A stretch of DNA of 64,000 nt from Phreatobacter stygius (GTDB lineage: Bacteria > Pseudomonadota > Alphaproteobacteria > Rhizobiales > Phreatobacteraceae). Position 1 is the first letter of the stretch, and each line of letters begins with the position of its first letter. The stretch is taken from positions 3,175,001 through 3,239,000 of the forward strand of contig NZ_CP039690.1 of NCBI RefSeq assembly GCF_005144885.1, given 5' to 3'. A program made the position numbers and the translations under genes. Below, piece by piece: positions 8,227 to 16,936 of this stretch. A model generated the notes under the pieces. That model was not told the DNA's origin. It saw only the letters and a program-made list of their open reading frames with translations, and did no database searches.

Positions 8227-9659
8227 CGCCGCTGAGGCTGCCGCCGGCTGAAAGCCGCATCTGTTCGCCGGACCGGCTCTTGCCGATCGAACCGGCGGCA
8301 CGGGCCATCGCCCGGCGCCTCTACGACAGCGTCGCCACGCTGCCGATCATCTCGCCGCATGGCCATACCGACCCGCGCTGGTATGCCGAGAACGAACCCT
8401 TCGCCGATCCGGCCCGGCTCTTCGTCATTCCCGATCACTATGTGTTCCGCATGCTCTATTCCCAGGGTGTGCCGATGGAAGCGCTCGGCATCGCGGCCAA
8501 GGACGGTTCGCCGGTCGAAACCGATGCGCGCAAGATCTGGCGACTGTTCGCCGCGAACTATCATTTGCTGCGGGCAACCCCGACCAGGCTCTGGCTCGAC
8601 CATGCCTTCGCGGCCCTGTTCGGCCTCGACGAGCGGCTCTCGGCCGCCAATGCCGATGCGGCTTATGAGCGCGTCGCCGCGGCGCTGGAAACCCCGGCCT
8701 ACCGGCCGCGCGCCCTGTTCGAGACCTTCGACATCGAGGTCATCGCCACCACCGAAGGCGCGCTCGACGACCTCCAATGGCACGCCAGGATCGCCGCTTC
8801 CGGCTGGACCGGCCGGGTCGTCACCACCTATCGGCCGGATGCCGTGGTCGATCCCGATTTCGAGGGTTTTCGCGACAATGTCCGACGGCTCGGCGACATT
8901 ACCGGGGAGGACACCGCGACCTGGACCGGTTATCTCGCCGCCCATCGCAAGCGCCGGGCCTTTTTCAAGAGCCATGGCGCGACCGCTTCCGACCACGGCC
9001 ATGCCTCGGCGAGGACCGCCAATCTCGGCCCTGTCGAGGTCGAGCGGCTGTTCCACCGGATCGTCACGGGCGACGCCGGCGCCGACGAGGCCGACCTGTT
9101 CCGTGGCCAGATGTTGACGGAAATGGCCCGCATGAGCCTGGACGACGGGCTGGTCCTGCAGATCCATCCGGGCTCCCGGCGCAATCACAACTGCCAGGTC
9201 CATGGCCGTTTCGGCCGCGACATGGGCGCCGACATTCCCGGCCCGACCGACTATGTCGGCGCGTTGAAACCGCTGCTCGACGCGTTCGGCAACGAGCCCG
9301 GGCTGACCATCATCCTGTTCACCCTCGACGAAACCGCCTATTCGCGAGAGCTTGCGCCGCTCGCCGGCCACTATCCGGCGCTGCGCCTCGGGCCACCCTG
9401 GTGGTTTTACGATTCGGTCGAAGGCATGAAGCGTTTCAAGGACCTGGCAATCGAGACCGCCGGTTTCTACAACACCGTCGGCTTCAACGACGACACCCGC
9501 GCCTTCCCCTCGATCCCGGCGCGCCACGACGTCGCCCGCCGGGTCGATTGCGGCCATCTCGCCGAACTCGTGCTGACCGGCCGGCTCGACGAGGACGAGG
9601 CCGGCGAACTGGCGCATGACCTGGCCTATGGGCTGGCCAAGAAGGCTTATCGGCTGTGA
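8223..9659 (+). CDS. uxaC: Uronate (glucuronate) isomerase
   Basis: The 478-residue enzyme belongs to the amidohydrolase superfamily and converts D-glucuronate to D-fructuronate and galacturonate to tagaturonate. Metal-site residues appear in LPIISPHGHTDPRWY near residue 45, and conserved UxaC blocks include RATPTRLWLDHAF, LVLQIHPGSRRNHN and GLTIILFTLDETAYSREL. The ATG overlaps the gntR stop and its stop overlaps the next start, so three proteins come from one message. The length matches the family (about 470). Confidence 0.94.
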   Translation: MTPLRLPPAESRICSPDRLLPIEPAARAIARRLYDSVATLPIISPHGHTDPRWYAENEPFADPARLFVIPDHYVFRMLYSQGVPMEALGIAAKDGSPVETDARKIWRLFAANYHLLRATPTRLWLDHAFAALFGLDERLSAANADAAYERVAAALETPAYRPRALFETFDIEVIATTEGALDDLQWHARIAASGWTGRVVTTYRPDAVVDPDFEGFRDNVRRLGDITGEDTATWTGYLAAHRKRRAFFKSHGATASDHGHASARTANLGPVEVERLFHRIVTGDAGADEADLFRGQMLTEMARMSLDDGLVLQIHPGSRRNHNCQVHGRFGRDMGADIPGPTDYVGALKPLLDAFGNEPGLTIILFTLDETAYSRELAPLAGHYPALRLGPPWWFYDSVEGMKRFKDLAIETAGFYNTVGFNDDTRAFPSIPARHDVARRVDCGHLAELVLTGRLDEDEAGELAHDLAYGLAKKAYRL

Positions 9660-11140
9660 ACCGGCTGTCGAATGCAACGCTTGGCGGCCTTCCGCCGTCC
9701 GTCGCCAGGCCTGCCTATGATCGCGGCGCGGTGACATCAGGCATCGTGCATCTCGGCATCGGTGCCTTTCATCGCGCCCACCAGGCGGTGGTGATCGACG
9801 ATCGCCTGGCCGCCGGCGAGACCGGCTGGGGCATAGTCGGGGCTTCGCTGCGCGCCGGCGATACCCGCGACGCGCTGAAACCCCAGGACGGGCTCTATAC
9901 GCTCGCGGTCCGCTCGGCCGAACCGACGCGCTTCCGGGTGATCGGCGCGATCGCCAAGGTGCTGGTCGCGCCCGAGGGTCCGGAGCGGCTTTTGGCCAGG
10001 CTTGCCGATCCCGCGGTGCGCATCGTCTCGCTGACGGTCACCGAAAAGGGCTATTGCCACGACCCGGCGACCGGCGCGCTGGCCGAGGATCATCCAGATG
10101 TCCAGCACGATCTGAGCGAAGCCCTGCCGCGCTCGGCGCCGGGCTACCTGGTCGAAGCCTTGCGCCGCCGCCGCCGGGCCGGCCACGCGCCTTTCACGGT
10201 GCTGTCCTGTGACAATCTGCCGGCCAATGGCGCGACGGTGAAGCGGGTGCTGACACGTTTCGCTCGCCTGCGCGACGCCGATCTCGGCCGCTGGATCGAG
10301 GCTGAGCTTGCCTGCCCTTCGACCATGGTCGACCGCATCGTGCCGGCGACCGCCGATGCCGACCGCACCGAGGTCGATGCCGCGCTCGGCGTCGCTGACG
10401 CCTGGCCTGTCGTCGCCGAACCGTTCTGGCAATGGGTGGTGGAGGACCATTTCCCCACCGGCCGGCCGGACCTTGCGGCCAGCGGCGTCGAAATGGTTCG
10501 GGATGTCGCGCCCTACGAGCTGATGAAGCTCCGGCTGCTCAACGGCGCCCATTCGACGCTCGCCTATCTCGGTTACCTCGCCGGCTACGAGACGGTCGCC
10601 GACGCCGTTGCCGACGCTGGTATCCTCAGTGTCGTGGCCCGCCTGATGGACGAGGCGACACCAACCTTGCGGCCGCTGCCGGGTTTCGATCTCGATGCCT
10701 ACAAGCAGAACCTGAGGCGGCGTTTCGCCAACCCGGCACTGCGCCATCGCACCTGGCAGATCGCCATGGACGGGTCGCAGAAACTGCCGCAGCGGCTGGT
10801 CGCCCCGGCCCGCGACCGGCTTGCCCAGGGCCAGCCGATCGGCGTCATGGCGCTCGGGATCGCCGCCTGGATGCGCTACGTCACAGGCTCGGACGAAAAG
10901 GGCGGCATCATCGACCTGCGCGATCCCTTGACCGACCGCCTGAGGACCATCGCCGCCGAGGCCGGGCCGGTTGCGGCGAGGCTCACGCCGGCACTGCTCG
11001 GCATCCGCGAGATCTTCGGTGCCGATTTCGCCGCCGATCCGCGTGTCGTCGAACCGGTGATACGGGCGCTCGACAGCCTGTTCCAGGTCGGCGCGCGCGC
11101 GACCGCGGCACGGCTGGCGCGTCGCGACCTGGTCCTGTGA
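9656..11140 (+). CDS. uxuB: Fructuronate reductase / mannitol dehydrogenase family oxidoreductase
   Basis: The 494-residue polyol-specific long-chain dehydrogenase starts at GTG 9656, inside the uxaC stop (GTGA). An N-terminal Rossmann region (GIVHLGIGAFHRAHQAV) is followed by the catalytic Lys motif YELMKLRLLNGAHSTLAYLG. Next to UxaC it should be D-mannonate oxidoreductase (UxuB), reducing fructuronate to mannonate with NADH. Mannonate dehydratase and KDG kinase are not in the window. Mannitol or arabinitol dehydrogenase is less likely given the context. Confidence 0.88.
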   Translation: MNRLSNATLGGLPPSVARPAYDRGAVTSGIVHLGIGAFHRAHQAVVIDDRLAAGETGWGIVGASLRAGDTRDALKPQDGLYTLAVRSAEPTRFRVIGAIAKVLVAPEGPERLLARLADPAVRIVSLTVTEKGYCHDPATGALAEDHPDVQHDLSEALPRSAPGYLVEALRRRRRAGHAPFTVLSCDNLPANGATVKRVLTRFARLRDADLGRWIEAELACPSTMVDRIVPATADADRTEVDAALGVADAWPVVAEPFWQWVVEDHFPTGRPDLAASGVEMVRDVAPYELMKLRLLNGAHSTLAYLGYLAGYETVADAVADAGILSVVARLMDEATPTLRPLPGFDLDAYKQNLRRRFANPALRHRTWQIAMDGSQKLPQRLVAPARDRLAQGQPIGVMALGIAAWMRYVTGSDEKGGIIDLRDPLTDRLRTIAAEAGPVAARLTPALLGIREIFGADFAADPRVVEPVIRALDSLFQVGARATAARLARRDLVL

Positions 11141-11149
11141 CGGGCAAGC

Positions 11150-11755
11150 TCAGAACGAGGTGCGCGAGCGGATCGCCGCGGTGATCGTGCCCTCGTCGAG
11201 ATAGTCGAGCTCGCCGCCGACCGGCACGCCATGTGCCAGCCGCGTCACCTTGGCGTCGGTATTGGCCAAGAGGTCGGTGACGTAATGGGCGGTGGTCTGG
11301 CCATCGACCGTGGCGTTGACCGCGAGAATCACTTCGCGCACGCCGCTCTCGCGCACCCGGGTCACCAGGCTCTCGATATTGAGGTCCTGCGGCCCGACGC
11401 CGTCGAGCGGCGACAGGGTGCCGCCGAGCACGTGATATTTGGCATTGATGGCGCTGGCGCGTTCCAGCGCCCAGAGATCGGAGACATCCTCGACCACCAC
11501 GATGACCGAGCCGTCGCGGCGCGGATCGCTGCATACCGTGCAGGGGTCGGAGGTGTCGACATTGCCGCAGGTCGAGCAGATGACGATCTTGGCAAGCGCG
11601 TCTTCCAGCGCCGCGGTCAGCGGCTGCATCAGGCTCTCGCGCTTCTTGACCAGATGCAGCGCGGCGCGCCTGGCCGAGCGGGGCCCGAGGCCCGGCAGCT
11701 TGGCGAGCAACTGGATCAGCCGCTCGATCTCGGGGCCGGCGACACGTCTCTGCAT
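11150..11755 (-). CDS. recR: Recombination mediator protein RecR
   Basis: The 201-residue protein has the RecR order: helix-hairpin-helix ([25 protein letters not shown]), a four-cysteine zinc finger ([18 protein letters not shown]), then a Toprim domain ([14 protein letters not shown] and the acidic [11 protein letters not shown]). With RecF and RecO it loads RecA at gapped DNA. It is the last gene of the dnaX-ybaB-recR block, separated from ybaB by an inverted repeat. It converges with uxuB with only nine bases between stops. Confidence 0.96.
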   Translation of the reverse strand: MQRRVAGPEIERLIQLLAKLPGLGPRSARRAALHLVKKRESLMQPLTAALEDALAKIVICSTCGNVDTSDPCTVCSDPRRDGSVIVVVEDVSDLWALERASAINAKYHVLGGTLSPLDGVGPQDLNIESLVTRVRESGVREVILAVNATVDGQTTAHYVTDLLANTDAKVTRLAHGVPVGGELDYLDEGTITAAIRSRTSF

Positions 11756-11863
11756 CGGAATCTTGTCTCAGGCGGAGGTGGGTCGATTCTCGCGGGCCGA
11801 AATATGCTCGCGAGGACGCATATTCCGGATTGATACACCCGTGGTGCTGCAGTCCAGATAGTG

Positions 11864-12028
11864 GTCCTTCGAGGCTCGCTGCGCTCGCACCTCAGGATGA
11901 GGGCGGGTGGTGTGCTGCATCAGCGTGGCTCATGCAGCCTCGCGCGCATCTTGCGCACCTGCACCGCCGCTGCCGCAGTTCTCAACAATCCTCATCCTGA
12001 GGTGCGAGCGCAGTGAGCCTCGAAGGAC
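11864..12028. repeat. Inverted repeat with 39-bp arms between ybaB and recR
   Basis: The arms 11864-11902 and 11990-12028 are inverted copies with one mismatch in 39 bp, around an 87-bp spacer. The arm sequence (core CCTCAGGATGAGG and GAGCGCAGCGAG) resembles dispersed extragenic repeats that I recall as common in Hyphomicrobiales genomes. It occupies the 315-bp non-coding gap 11756-12070; nothing else is visible there. It may act as a bidirectional hairpin between ybaB and recR. Confidence 0.75.
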
Positions 12029-12070
12029 GGCCGCCCCTGATGCAGGGGCCAAGCCGAAATCAATCATGCA

Positions 12071-12394
12071 TTAGAACGGCAGTTTCATGCCGGGCGGCAA
12101 GGGCAGGCCGCCGGTCACCGCCTTCATCCGCTCCGCCATCACGATTTCGGCCTTCTTGCGCGCATCGGCATGGGCGGCGACGATCAGGTCCTCGACGATT
12201 TCTTTCTCGTCCGCCTTGAGCAGCGAGGCGTCGATCGCCAGGCCCTTCATGTCACCCTTGGCGGTCAGCCGCACGGTGACCATGCCGCCGCCGGCCGACC
12301 CTTCGACCTCGGTGCGGTCCATGTCGGCCTGCGCCTCCTGCAGCTTGGCCTGCATGGCCTGTGCCTGTTTCATCAAGCCCATGATGTCTTTCAT
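12071..12394 (-). CDS. ybaB: YbaB/EbfC-family nucleoid-associated protein
   Basis: The 107-residue protein starts with MKDIMGLMKQAQAMQAKLQEAQADM, the helical N-terminus of YbaB. The conserved core GSAGGGMVTVRLTAKGDMKGLAID follows, and the protein ends in a Met/Pro-rich LPLPPGMKLPF. YbaB dimers bind DNA with low specificity. The ATG at 12394 is 15 bp after the dnaX stop and has a GAGGG site, in the conserved dnaX-ybaB-recR order. Confidence 0.95.
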   Translation of the reverse strand: MKDIMGLMKQAQAMQAKLQEAQADMDRTEVEGSAGGGMVTVRLTAKGDMKGLAIDASLLKADEKEIVEDLIVAAHADARKKAEIVMAERMKAVTGGLPLPPGMKLPF

Positions 12395-12409
12395 GGCGTC
12401 ACCCTCAAG

Positions 12410-14323
12410 TCAGAAGTCGTCGTCCCAGGGGGCCACCGGCTCCCAATTGTCGTCATCGTCGTCGCGCTCGACGGGTGCGGCGACGGCGCCGTCGACCTGA
12501 TCGTTCAACGGCCGGACCGAGACGATCTCGGCGCCCGGAAAGCGGGTCAGGATGGCCTGGATGGTCGGATGGGCGAGAACGCCGCGCTCGCGGGCGGCCT
12601 GTTCGGCCTCCTGCTGTTCGCGGAGGGTCGGTTCACCGTCTTCCGACGACACGGTGACCATCCAGCGCTTGCCGGTCCAGTCCGACAGTTTTTTCTGAAT
12701 GTCGCCGGCGAGCGTCGGCAGCGCCTGGCGGGTCAGCCGGATGTCGAGCCGGCCGTCCTCGCAGCGCACCAGGTGCACGTCGCGCTCGAGCGCGCTCTTC
12801 AACCGGATATCGCGTTTGTCGGCGACGAGCTTCACCACCTCGGGGAAGGATGCGAGCACCAGGCCCGGCTGGGCTGGCGCTGCCAAAGGCGCCTGCATGG
12901 CGGCCGGGGCCTGCATCGCCGCCGGCGCGCGCTCCGGCATGGCGACCGACTGAAGCCTGGGCGCGACCGCGGCATTGCTGGCGCCAAGGTTGCCCGCGCC
13001 GAGATTTCCCGCGCCCAGATTTCCCGCGCCCAGATTTCCCGCGCCATGGCCGTTTGCGCCACCACCATTGCCGTTGCCCGGCGCGCGCAGCGCCGGCGCG
13101 GAGGCCGCCGCCGAGCCGTCGGCCAGCATGCGCAAGGCTTCGTCGGGCGTCGGCAGGTCGGCGGCATAAGCGATGCGCACCAGCACCATGTCGGCGGAGG
13201 CGAAGGGTTTCGGCGAGCGGCCGACCTCCTCGATGCCCTTCATCAGCATCTGCCAGGCCCGCGTCAGCACCCGGTGCGACAGCTTGGCCGCGAAGATGCG
13301 GCCGCGGTCGCGTTCGGTCTCGCTGAACGACAGGTCATCGGCAGCCTGCGGCACGACCTTCACGCGGGTGACGAAATGGACGAATTCGGCCAGTTCCGTC
13401 AGCACGATTTCCGGGTCGGCGCCGTCGTCATACTGGCTTTTCAGCTCGGCCATGGCGGCGGCGATATTGCCCGACATCAAATGTTCGAACAGGTCGATGA
13501 CCCGCGCGCGGTCGGCCAGGCCCAGCATGCGGCGGACCTCGTCCGAACTCACCTGGCCGGCACCGTGCGCAATCGCCTGGTCGAGGATCGACAGGCTGTC
13601 GCGCACCGAGCCTTCGCCGGCGCGCGCGATCAGCCCGAGCGCGTCGGCCTCGACCTCGACCTTTTCCTTGCCGCAGATCGATTGCAGGTGGCGTACCAGC
13701 ACGTCGGCATCGACGCGCCGGAGATCGAAGCGCTGGCAGCGCGACAGCACCGTCACCGGCACCTTGCGGATCTCGGTGGTGGCGAACATGAACTTCACAT
13801 GGGCCGGCGGTTCCTCCAGCGTCTTCAGGAAGGCGTTCCACGCCTTCTCCGAGAGCATGTGGACCTCGTCGACGATATAGACCTTGTAGCGCGCCGACAC
13901 CGGCGCATAACGCGCGCCGTCGGTAATCGCCCGGACGTCGTCAATGCCGGTATGGGAGGCCGCGTCGATCTCCATCACGTCGACATGCCGGCCTTCCATG
14001 ATCGCCTGGCAGTGGATGCCGGGCCTGGACAGGTGGATCGACGGCTTGTCGATCTCGCCGGGCAGTTCGTAATTGAGGGCGCGGGCCAGAATGCGGGCGG
14101 TGGTGGTCTTGCCGACCCCGCGCACGCCGGTGAACACATAGGCCTGGGCGATCCGGCCGGTGTCGAAGGCATTCGACAGGGTCCGGACCATGGCCTCCTG
14201 GCCGATCAGGTCCTCGAAGCTCTGCGGGCGGTATTTGCGGGCGAGCACGCGATAGCTCGCGCCTGCTGCGGGCTCTGTCACCCCGAGATCGAACCCGGGT
14301 TCGTTCTCGGGCGTGGAATCCAT
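12410..14323 (-). CDS. dnaX: DNA polymerase III subunit gamma/tau
   Basis: The 637-residue clamp-loader ATPase has Walker A GVRGVGKTTTAR near residue 52, Walker B VDEVHML and sensor 1 FATTEIRKVPVTVLSRCQRF. Three of the four zinc-module cysteines of the E. coli protein are missing: NYELPG replaces the first, and only one HCQ remains. A flexible linker after about residue 390 is rich in Ala/Gly/Asn and contains four GAGNL repeats, before the tau-type C-terminal domain. No slippery sequence for a gamma product was recognised. The SRP RNA gene lies just upstream. Confidence 0.96.
   Translation of the reverse strand: MDSTPENEPGFDLGVTEPAAGASYRVLARKYRPQSFEDLIGQEAMVRTLSNAFDTGRIAQAYVFTGVRGVGKTTTARILARALNYELPGEIDKPSIHLSRPGIHCQAIMEGRHVDVMEIDAASHTGIDDVRAITDGARYAPVSARYKVYIVDEVHMLSEKAWNAFLKTLEEPPAHVKFMFATTEIRKVPVTVLSRCQRFDLRRVDADVLVRHLQSICGKEKVEVEADALGLIARAGEGSVRDSLSILDQAIAHGAGQVSSDEVRRMLGLADRARVIDLFEHLMSGNIAAAMAELKSQYDDGADPEIVLTELAEFVHFVTRVKVVPQAADDLSFSETERDRGRIFAAKLSHRVLTRAWQMLMKGIEEVGRSPKPFASADMVLVRIAYAADLPTPDEALRMLADGSAAASAPALRAPGNGNGGGANGHGAGNLGAGNLGAGNLGAGNLGASNAAVAPRLQSVAMPERAPAAMQAPAAMQAPLAAPAQPGLVLASFPEVVKLVADKRDIRLKSALERDVHLVRCEDGRLDIRLTRQALPTLAGDIQKKLSDWTGKRWMVTVSSEDGEPTLREQQEAEQAARERGVLAHPTIQAILTRFPGAEIVSVRPLNDQVDGAVAAPVERDDDDDNWEPVAPWDDDF
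12981..13040. repeat. Four tandem 15-bp repeats inside dnaX
   Basis: Four 15-bp units (12981-12995 degenerate, then 12996-13010, 13011-13025 and 13026-13040) encode GAGNL repeated four times in the tau linker. The last three are nearly identical at the DNA level. The pattern suggests recent slippage expansion in a flexible linker, so copy number may vary between strains. Confidence 0.85.
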
Positions 14324-14345
14324 TGCGCGCTCGACGTGTGTTGAA

Positions 14346-14443
14346 GTGGGAGGCTGACACGCGACCCGAAACGGGCTCGTTACGGCTGCTTCCTTCCGGA
14401 CCTGACCGGGTTGGCGAGAGTCTCGTCCACCGCCAACCTCCCA
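14346..14443 (-). ncRNA. ffs: Signal recognition particle RNA, small (4.5S) type
   Basis: The minus strand contains the hallmark domain IV core CAGGTCCGGAAGGAAGCAGC with its GGAA tetraloop. The ends pair as GGGAGG (5') with CCTCCC (3'), giving a hairpin of about 98 nt, the usual size of bacterial small SRP RNA. Position immediately upstream of dnaX is common in alphaproteobacteria. Exact ends are estimated from the terminal stem. Confidence 0.92.
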
Positions 14444-14499
14444 GGGTCTATATGGAGCGTCGAGACGCCGAACTCAAGCCGATTCGAAAGGCATCCGCC

Positions 14500-14925
14500 A
14501 TGACCAGTGAACAGCACGACCTCGAGATCGACCCGCGGCTGGCCGCCGATTCGGTGCCGGTGACCGACCTTTCGCTCTGTCATATCAGGCTGATGAACGA
14601 TGCCACCTATCCCTGGCTCATTCTGATTCCGCGCCGCGACGGAGCTGTGGAAATCGCCGATCTGGCGCGCGCCGACCGCATCGCCCTGATGGACGAGATC
14701 GCGCTCGCCTCCGGCGTGCTGCGGGCGATGACCCATTGCGACAAGCTCAATGTCGCGGCGCTCGGCAATATGGTGCCGCAGCTTCATGTTCATGTCATCG
14801 CGCGCTTCCGCGGCGATCCCGCCTGGCCCGGCCCGGTCTGGGGCAAGGCGCCGCCGCAGGCCTATGGCGATACGCCGCGCGCTGGCCTGGTCGCGGCGCT
14901 GGCTGCAAGGCTCGTCACCGGCTGA
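14500..14925 (+). CDS. HIT-family protein (diadenosine polyphosphate hydrolase-like)
   Basis: The 141-residue protein starts at ATG 14500, with AAGG upstream; a longer in-frame ORF would run back through the SRP RNA and is rejected. The active-site stretch reads PQLHVHVIARF, so the first histidine of the HxHxH triad is Gln while the other two, including the nucleophile, remain. Such HIT proteins bind or cleave nucleotides such as Ap4A. It lies 63 bp upstream of nudC in the same direction, so both may act on nucleotide conjugates. Confidence 0.85.
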   Translation: MTSEQHDLEIDPRLAADSVPVTDLSLCHIRLMNDATYPWLILIPRRDGAVEIADLARADRIALMDEIALASGVLRAMTHCDKLNVAALGNMVPQLHVHVIARFRGDPAWPGPVWGKAPPQAYGDTPRAGLVAALAARLVTG

Positions 14926-14988
14926 CGCGTTGCTCGGGCGCATGAGCCGTGCGAGCGTCGGCGCCTTCAGATCGAAAAGAAGCCCCAT

Positions 14989-15975
14989 ATGTCCGATTTC
15001 GACCCCATGCCCAAGCTTCCGCCGATCAGCCTCGGCTATACCGAAAATACGCTCGACCGGATGAGCGCCAAGCGCGGCGATGCCGGCTGGGTGGCGGCCA
15101 CGCTCGCCGATCCGCGCGCCCGGCTCTACCTGTTCGGTGGCGAAACGCCGGTGCTCAGGCGCAATGGCGAGATGGCCGACCCGCTGTTCACGCTGGCCGA
15201 AGCCGAGCCGTTCGGTCCCGGCCTGGAGACGGCTTTCCTCGGCCTCGCCAATGGCGCGCCGCGTTTTGCCCGCCTCCTGCCCGACTTCGCCAAGCCCGAC
15301 CCGGAAGCCTATCGCATCCCCGAGGTGAAGCTCGCGGATCCGAGCCTCCTGGTCACCGACATGCGCTCGATCGCGGTCGCCGGGCTGGTCGAGGCCCATC
15401 ACCTCGGGCCGATGGCCGAGGGCAAGGCCTTGATGTACTGGCACACGACCCACCGCTTCTGCGGCAAATGCGGCTCGCCCTCGACGGCGGCCCAGGCCGG
15501 CTGGCGGCGCGATTGCCCGACCTGCCAGGCGGTGCATTTTCCGCGCACCGATCCGGTGGTGATCATGCTGGCGGTCGACGGCGACCGCTGCCTGATGGGC
15601 CGCCAGCGCCGGTTTCCGCCGGGCATGTATTCGGCGCTCGCCGGCTTCCTGGAGCCGGGCGAGACGATTGCCGACGCGGTGCGTCGCGAGATCATGGAAG
15701 AAGCCCATATTGCGGTCGGCCGGGTCGGTTATCTGTTCGACCAGCCCTGGCCCTTCCCCGGCTCGCTGATGATCGGCTGCCATGCCGAGGCGACCTCGCG
15801 CGAGATCGAGATCGACACCGAGGAGCTCGAGGACGCACGCTGGTTCACCCGCGAGGAGTGCTGGATGATGCTGGCGCGCCAGCATCCCGAGCGGCTGTCC
15901 TGCCCGCCGCCGATCGCCATCGCCCATCACCTCATCCGGGCCTTCGTCGATGGCGGCCTGGTGATCAGGGAATAG
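14989..15975 (+). CDS. nudC: NAD(+) diphosphatase / RNA deNADding Nudix hydrolase
   Basis: The 328-residue protein has the NudC layout. An N-terminal domain is followed by a zinc ribbon with Cys158, Cys161, Cys176 and Cys179 (CGKC...CPTC), then the Nudix box GFLEPGETIADAVRREIMEE. The NudC-type motif downstream of the Nudix box appears as QPWPFPGSLMIG. It cleaves NAD(H) to NMN(H) and AMP and can remove NAD caps from RNA. It ends 21 bp before the convergent LysR gene. Confidence 0.95.
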   Translation: MSDFDPMPKLPPISLGYTENTLDRMSAKRGDAGWVAATLADPRARLYLFGGETPVLRRNGEMADPLFTLAEAEPFGPGLETAFLGLANGAPRFARLLPDFAKPDPEAYRIPEVKLADPSLLVTDMRSIAVAGLVEAHHLGPMAEGKALMYWHTTHRFCGKCGSPSTAAQAGWRRDCPTCQAVHFPRTDPVVIMLAVDGDRCLMGRQRRFPPGMYSALAGFLEPGETIADAVRREIMEEAHIAVGRVGYLFDQPWPFPGSLMIGCHAEATSREIEIDTEELEDARWFTREECWMMLARQHPERLSCPPPIAIAHHLIRAFVDGGLVIRE

Positions 15976-15996
15976 GCCGGCCCCACCGATCGGCTG

Positions 15997-16887
15997 TTAG
16001 CCGAGCCGCTTCTTGACCAGCGCGATGGCTTCGGCTGCGCGCGAGCCCGGCGGTTGCGGCATCCAGGCGCAGGCGGTGGTCCAGGGCGGCAGATCGGCCG
16101 CCTCGGCCAGCGGCAGGATGGTCGCGCCGTCGACGGTCAGGCGCTTGGCGATCACCGAGGGCACCAGCGCCGAACCGAGGCCGAGCGCCACCATGGCGAG
16201 GACCGACGGCCATTCCCTGGCGCTTTGCGCGACATGGGGATCGGCGCCGGTTGCCCTGAAGGCGCCGATGAGCCCGTCATGGACGAGCGGCGCGAGCGCG
16301 CGGTCGAGCATGACGAGCGGCTTGCGGGCGAGATTGGCGAGGCTGACCGTCTTGCGCAGATGGGCATCGGCCTGGGGCACCGCCGCCGACCATTTGGAGG
16401 CCGCCACGATGCGATGCTCCAGGCGCGGCGTCGCGGCAAAGGGCGGGCTGAGAAACCCCAGCACCAGCCGGCCGTCGGCGAGTGCCTGCAATTGATCGGC
16501 GGCCTGCAGGTCGTGAATCTCGGGCGCGAGCCCGGCCTCGGCCCAGGCCGGATCCTCGGCAATGTCGCGCAGCGGCCCGAACAGTGCGCCGGCGGCAACC
16601 CCGATGGCGATCGTGTCGGGGCGCCCGGCGACGGCGCGCGCCAGCCGCTCGGCCCGCTCAGAGGCGGCAAGCGCCAGGCGTGCCTCGCCGACAAAGGCTT
16701 CGCCCGCCGGCGTCAGCCGCACCGTCTTGCCGGAATGATCGAACAGCAGCGCGCCAATCCGCCGCTCGAGCTGGGCGATGCGCGCCGTGACGGTGCGCTT
16801 GCCGATGCCGCCGGCACGCGCGCCGGCCTTGCCGAGGTCGCCGGTATCGGCGAGCGCCACCGCGAGACGAAATGTGTCGTAGTCCAT
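15997..16887 (-). CDS. LysR-family transcriptional regulator
   Basis: The 296-residue protein (start at ATG 16887, or 16899 with four extra residues) opens with the LysR helix-turn-helix: MDYDTFRLAVALADTGDLGK, a TVTARIAQLERRIGALLF helix, and the wing RLTPAGEAF. A periplasmic-binding-like effector domain follows. It is the last gene of the kdsB-pheA-lysR run and faces nudC, not a divergent target, so its regulon cannot be inferred from context. The protein has an atypical Gly/Ala-rich recognition region (GARAGGIGKRTVT). Confidence 0.87.
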   Translation of the reverse strand: MDYDTFRLAVALADTGDLGKAGARAGGIGKRTVTARIAQLERRIGALLFDHSGKTVRLTPAGEAFVGEARLALAASERAERLARAVAGRPDTIAIGVAAGALFGPLRDIAEDPAWAEAGLAPEIHDLQAADQLQALADGRLVLGFLSPPFAATPRLEHRIVAASKWSAAVPQADAHLRKTVSLANLARKPLVMLDRALAPLVHDGLIGAFRATGADPHVAQSAREWPSVLAMVALGLGSALVPSVIAKRLTVDGATILPLAEAADLPPWTTACAWMPQPPGSRAAEAIALVKKRLG

Positions 16888-16936
16888 GGCGCCGCCCATC
16901 CTTGTCGCGACATTGCCGCGATTCGGGCCGCCGGAT

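Noticed and set aside
12981-13040. CRISPR-like array
   Set aside because: The repeats are 15-bp coding units without spacers inside dnaX; no CRISPR array is present in the window.
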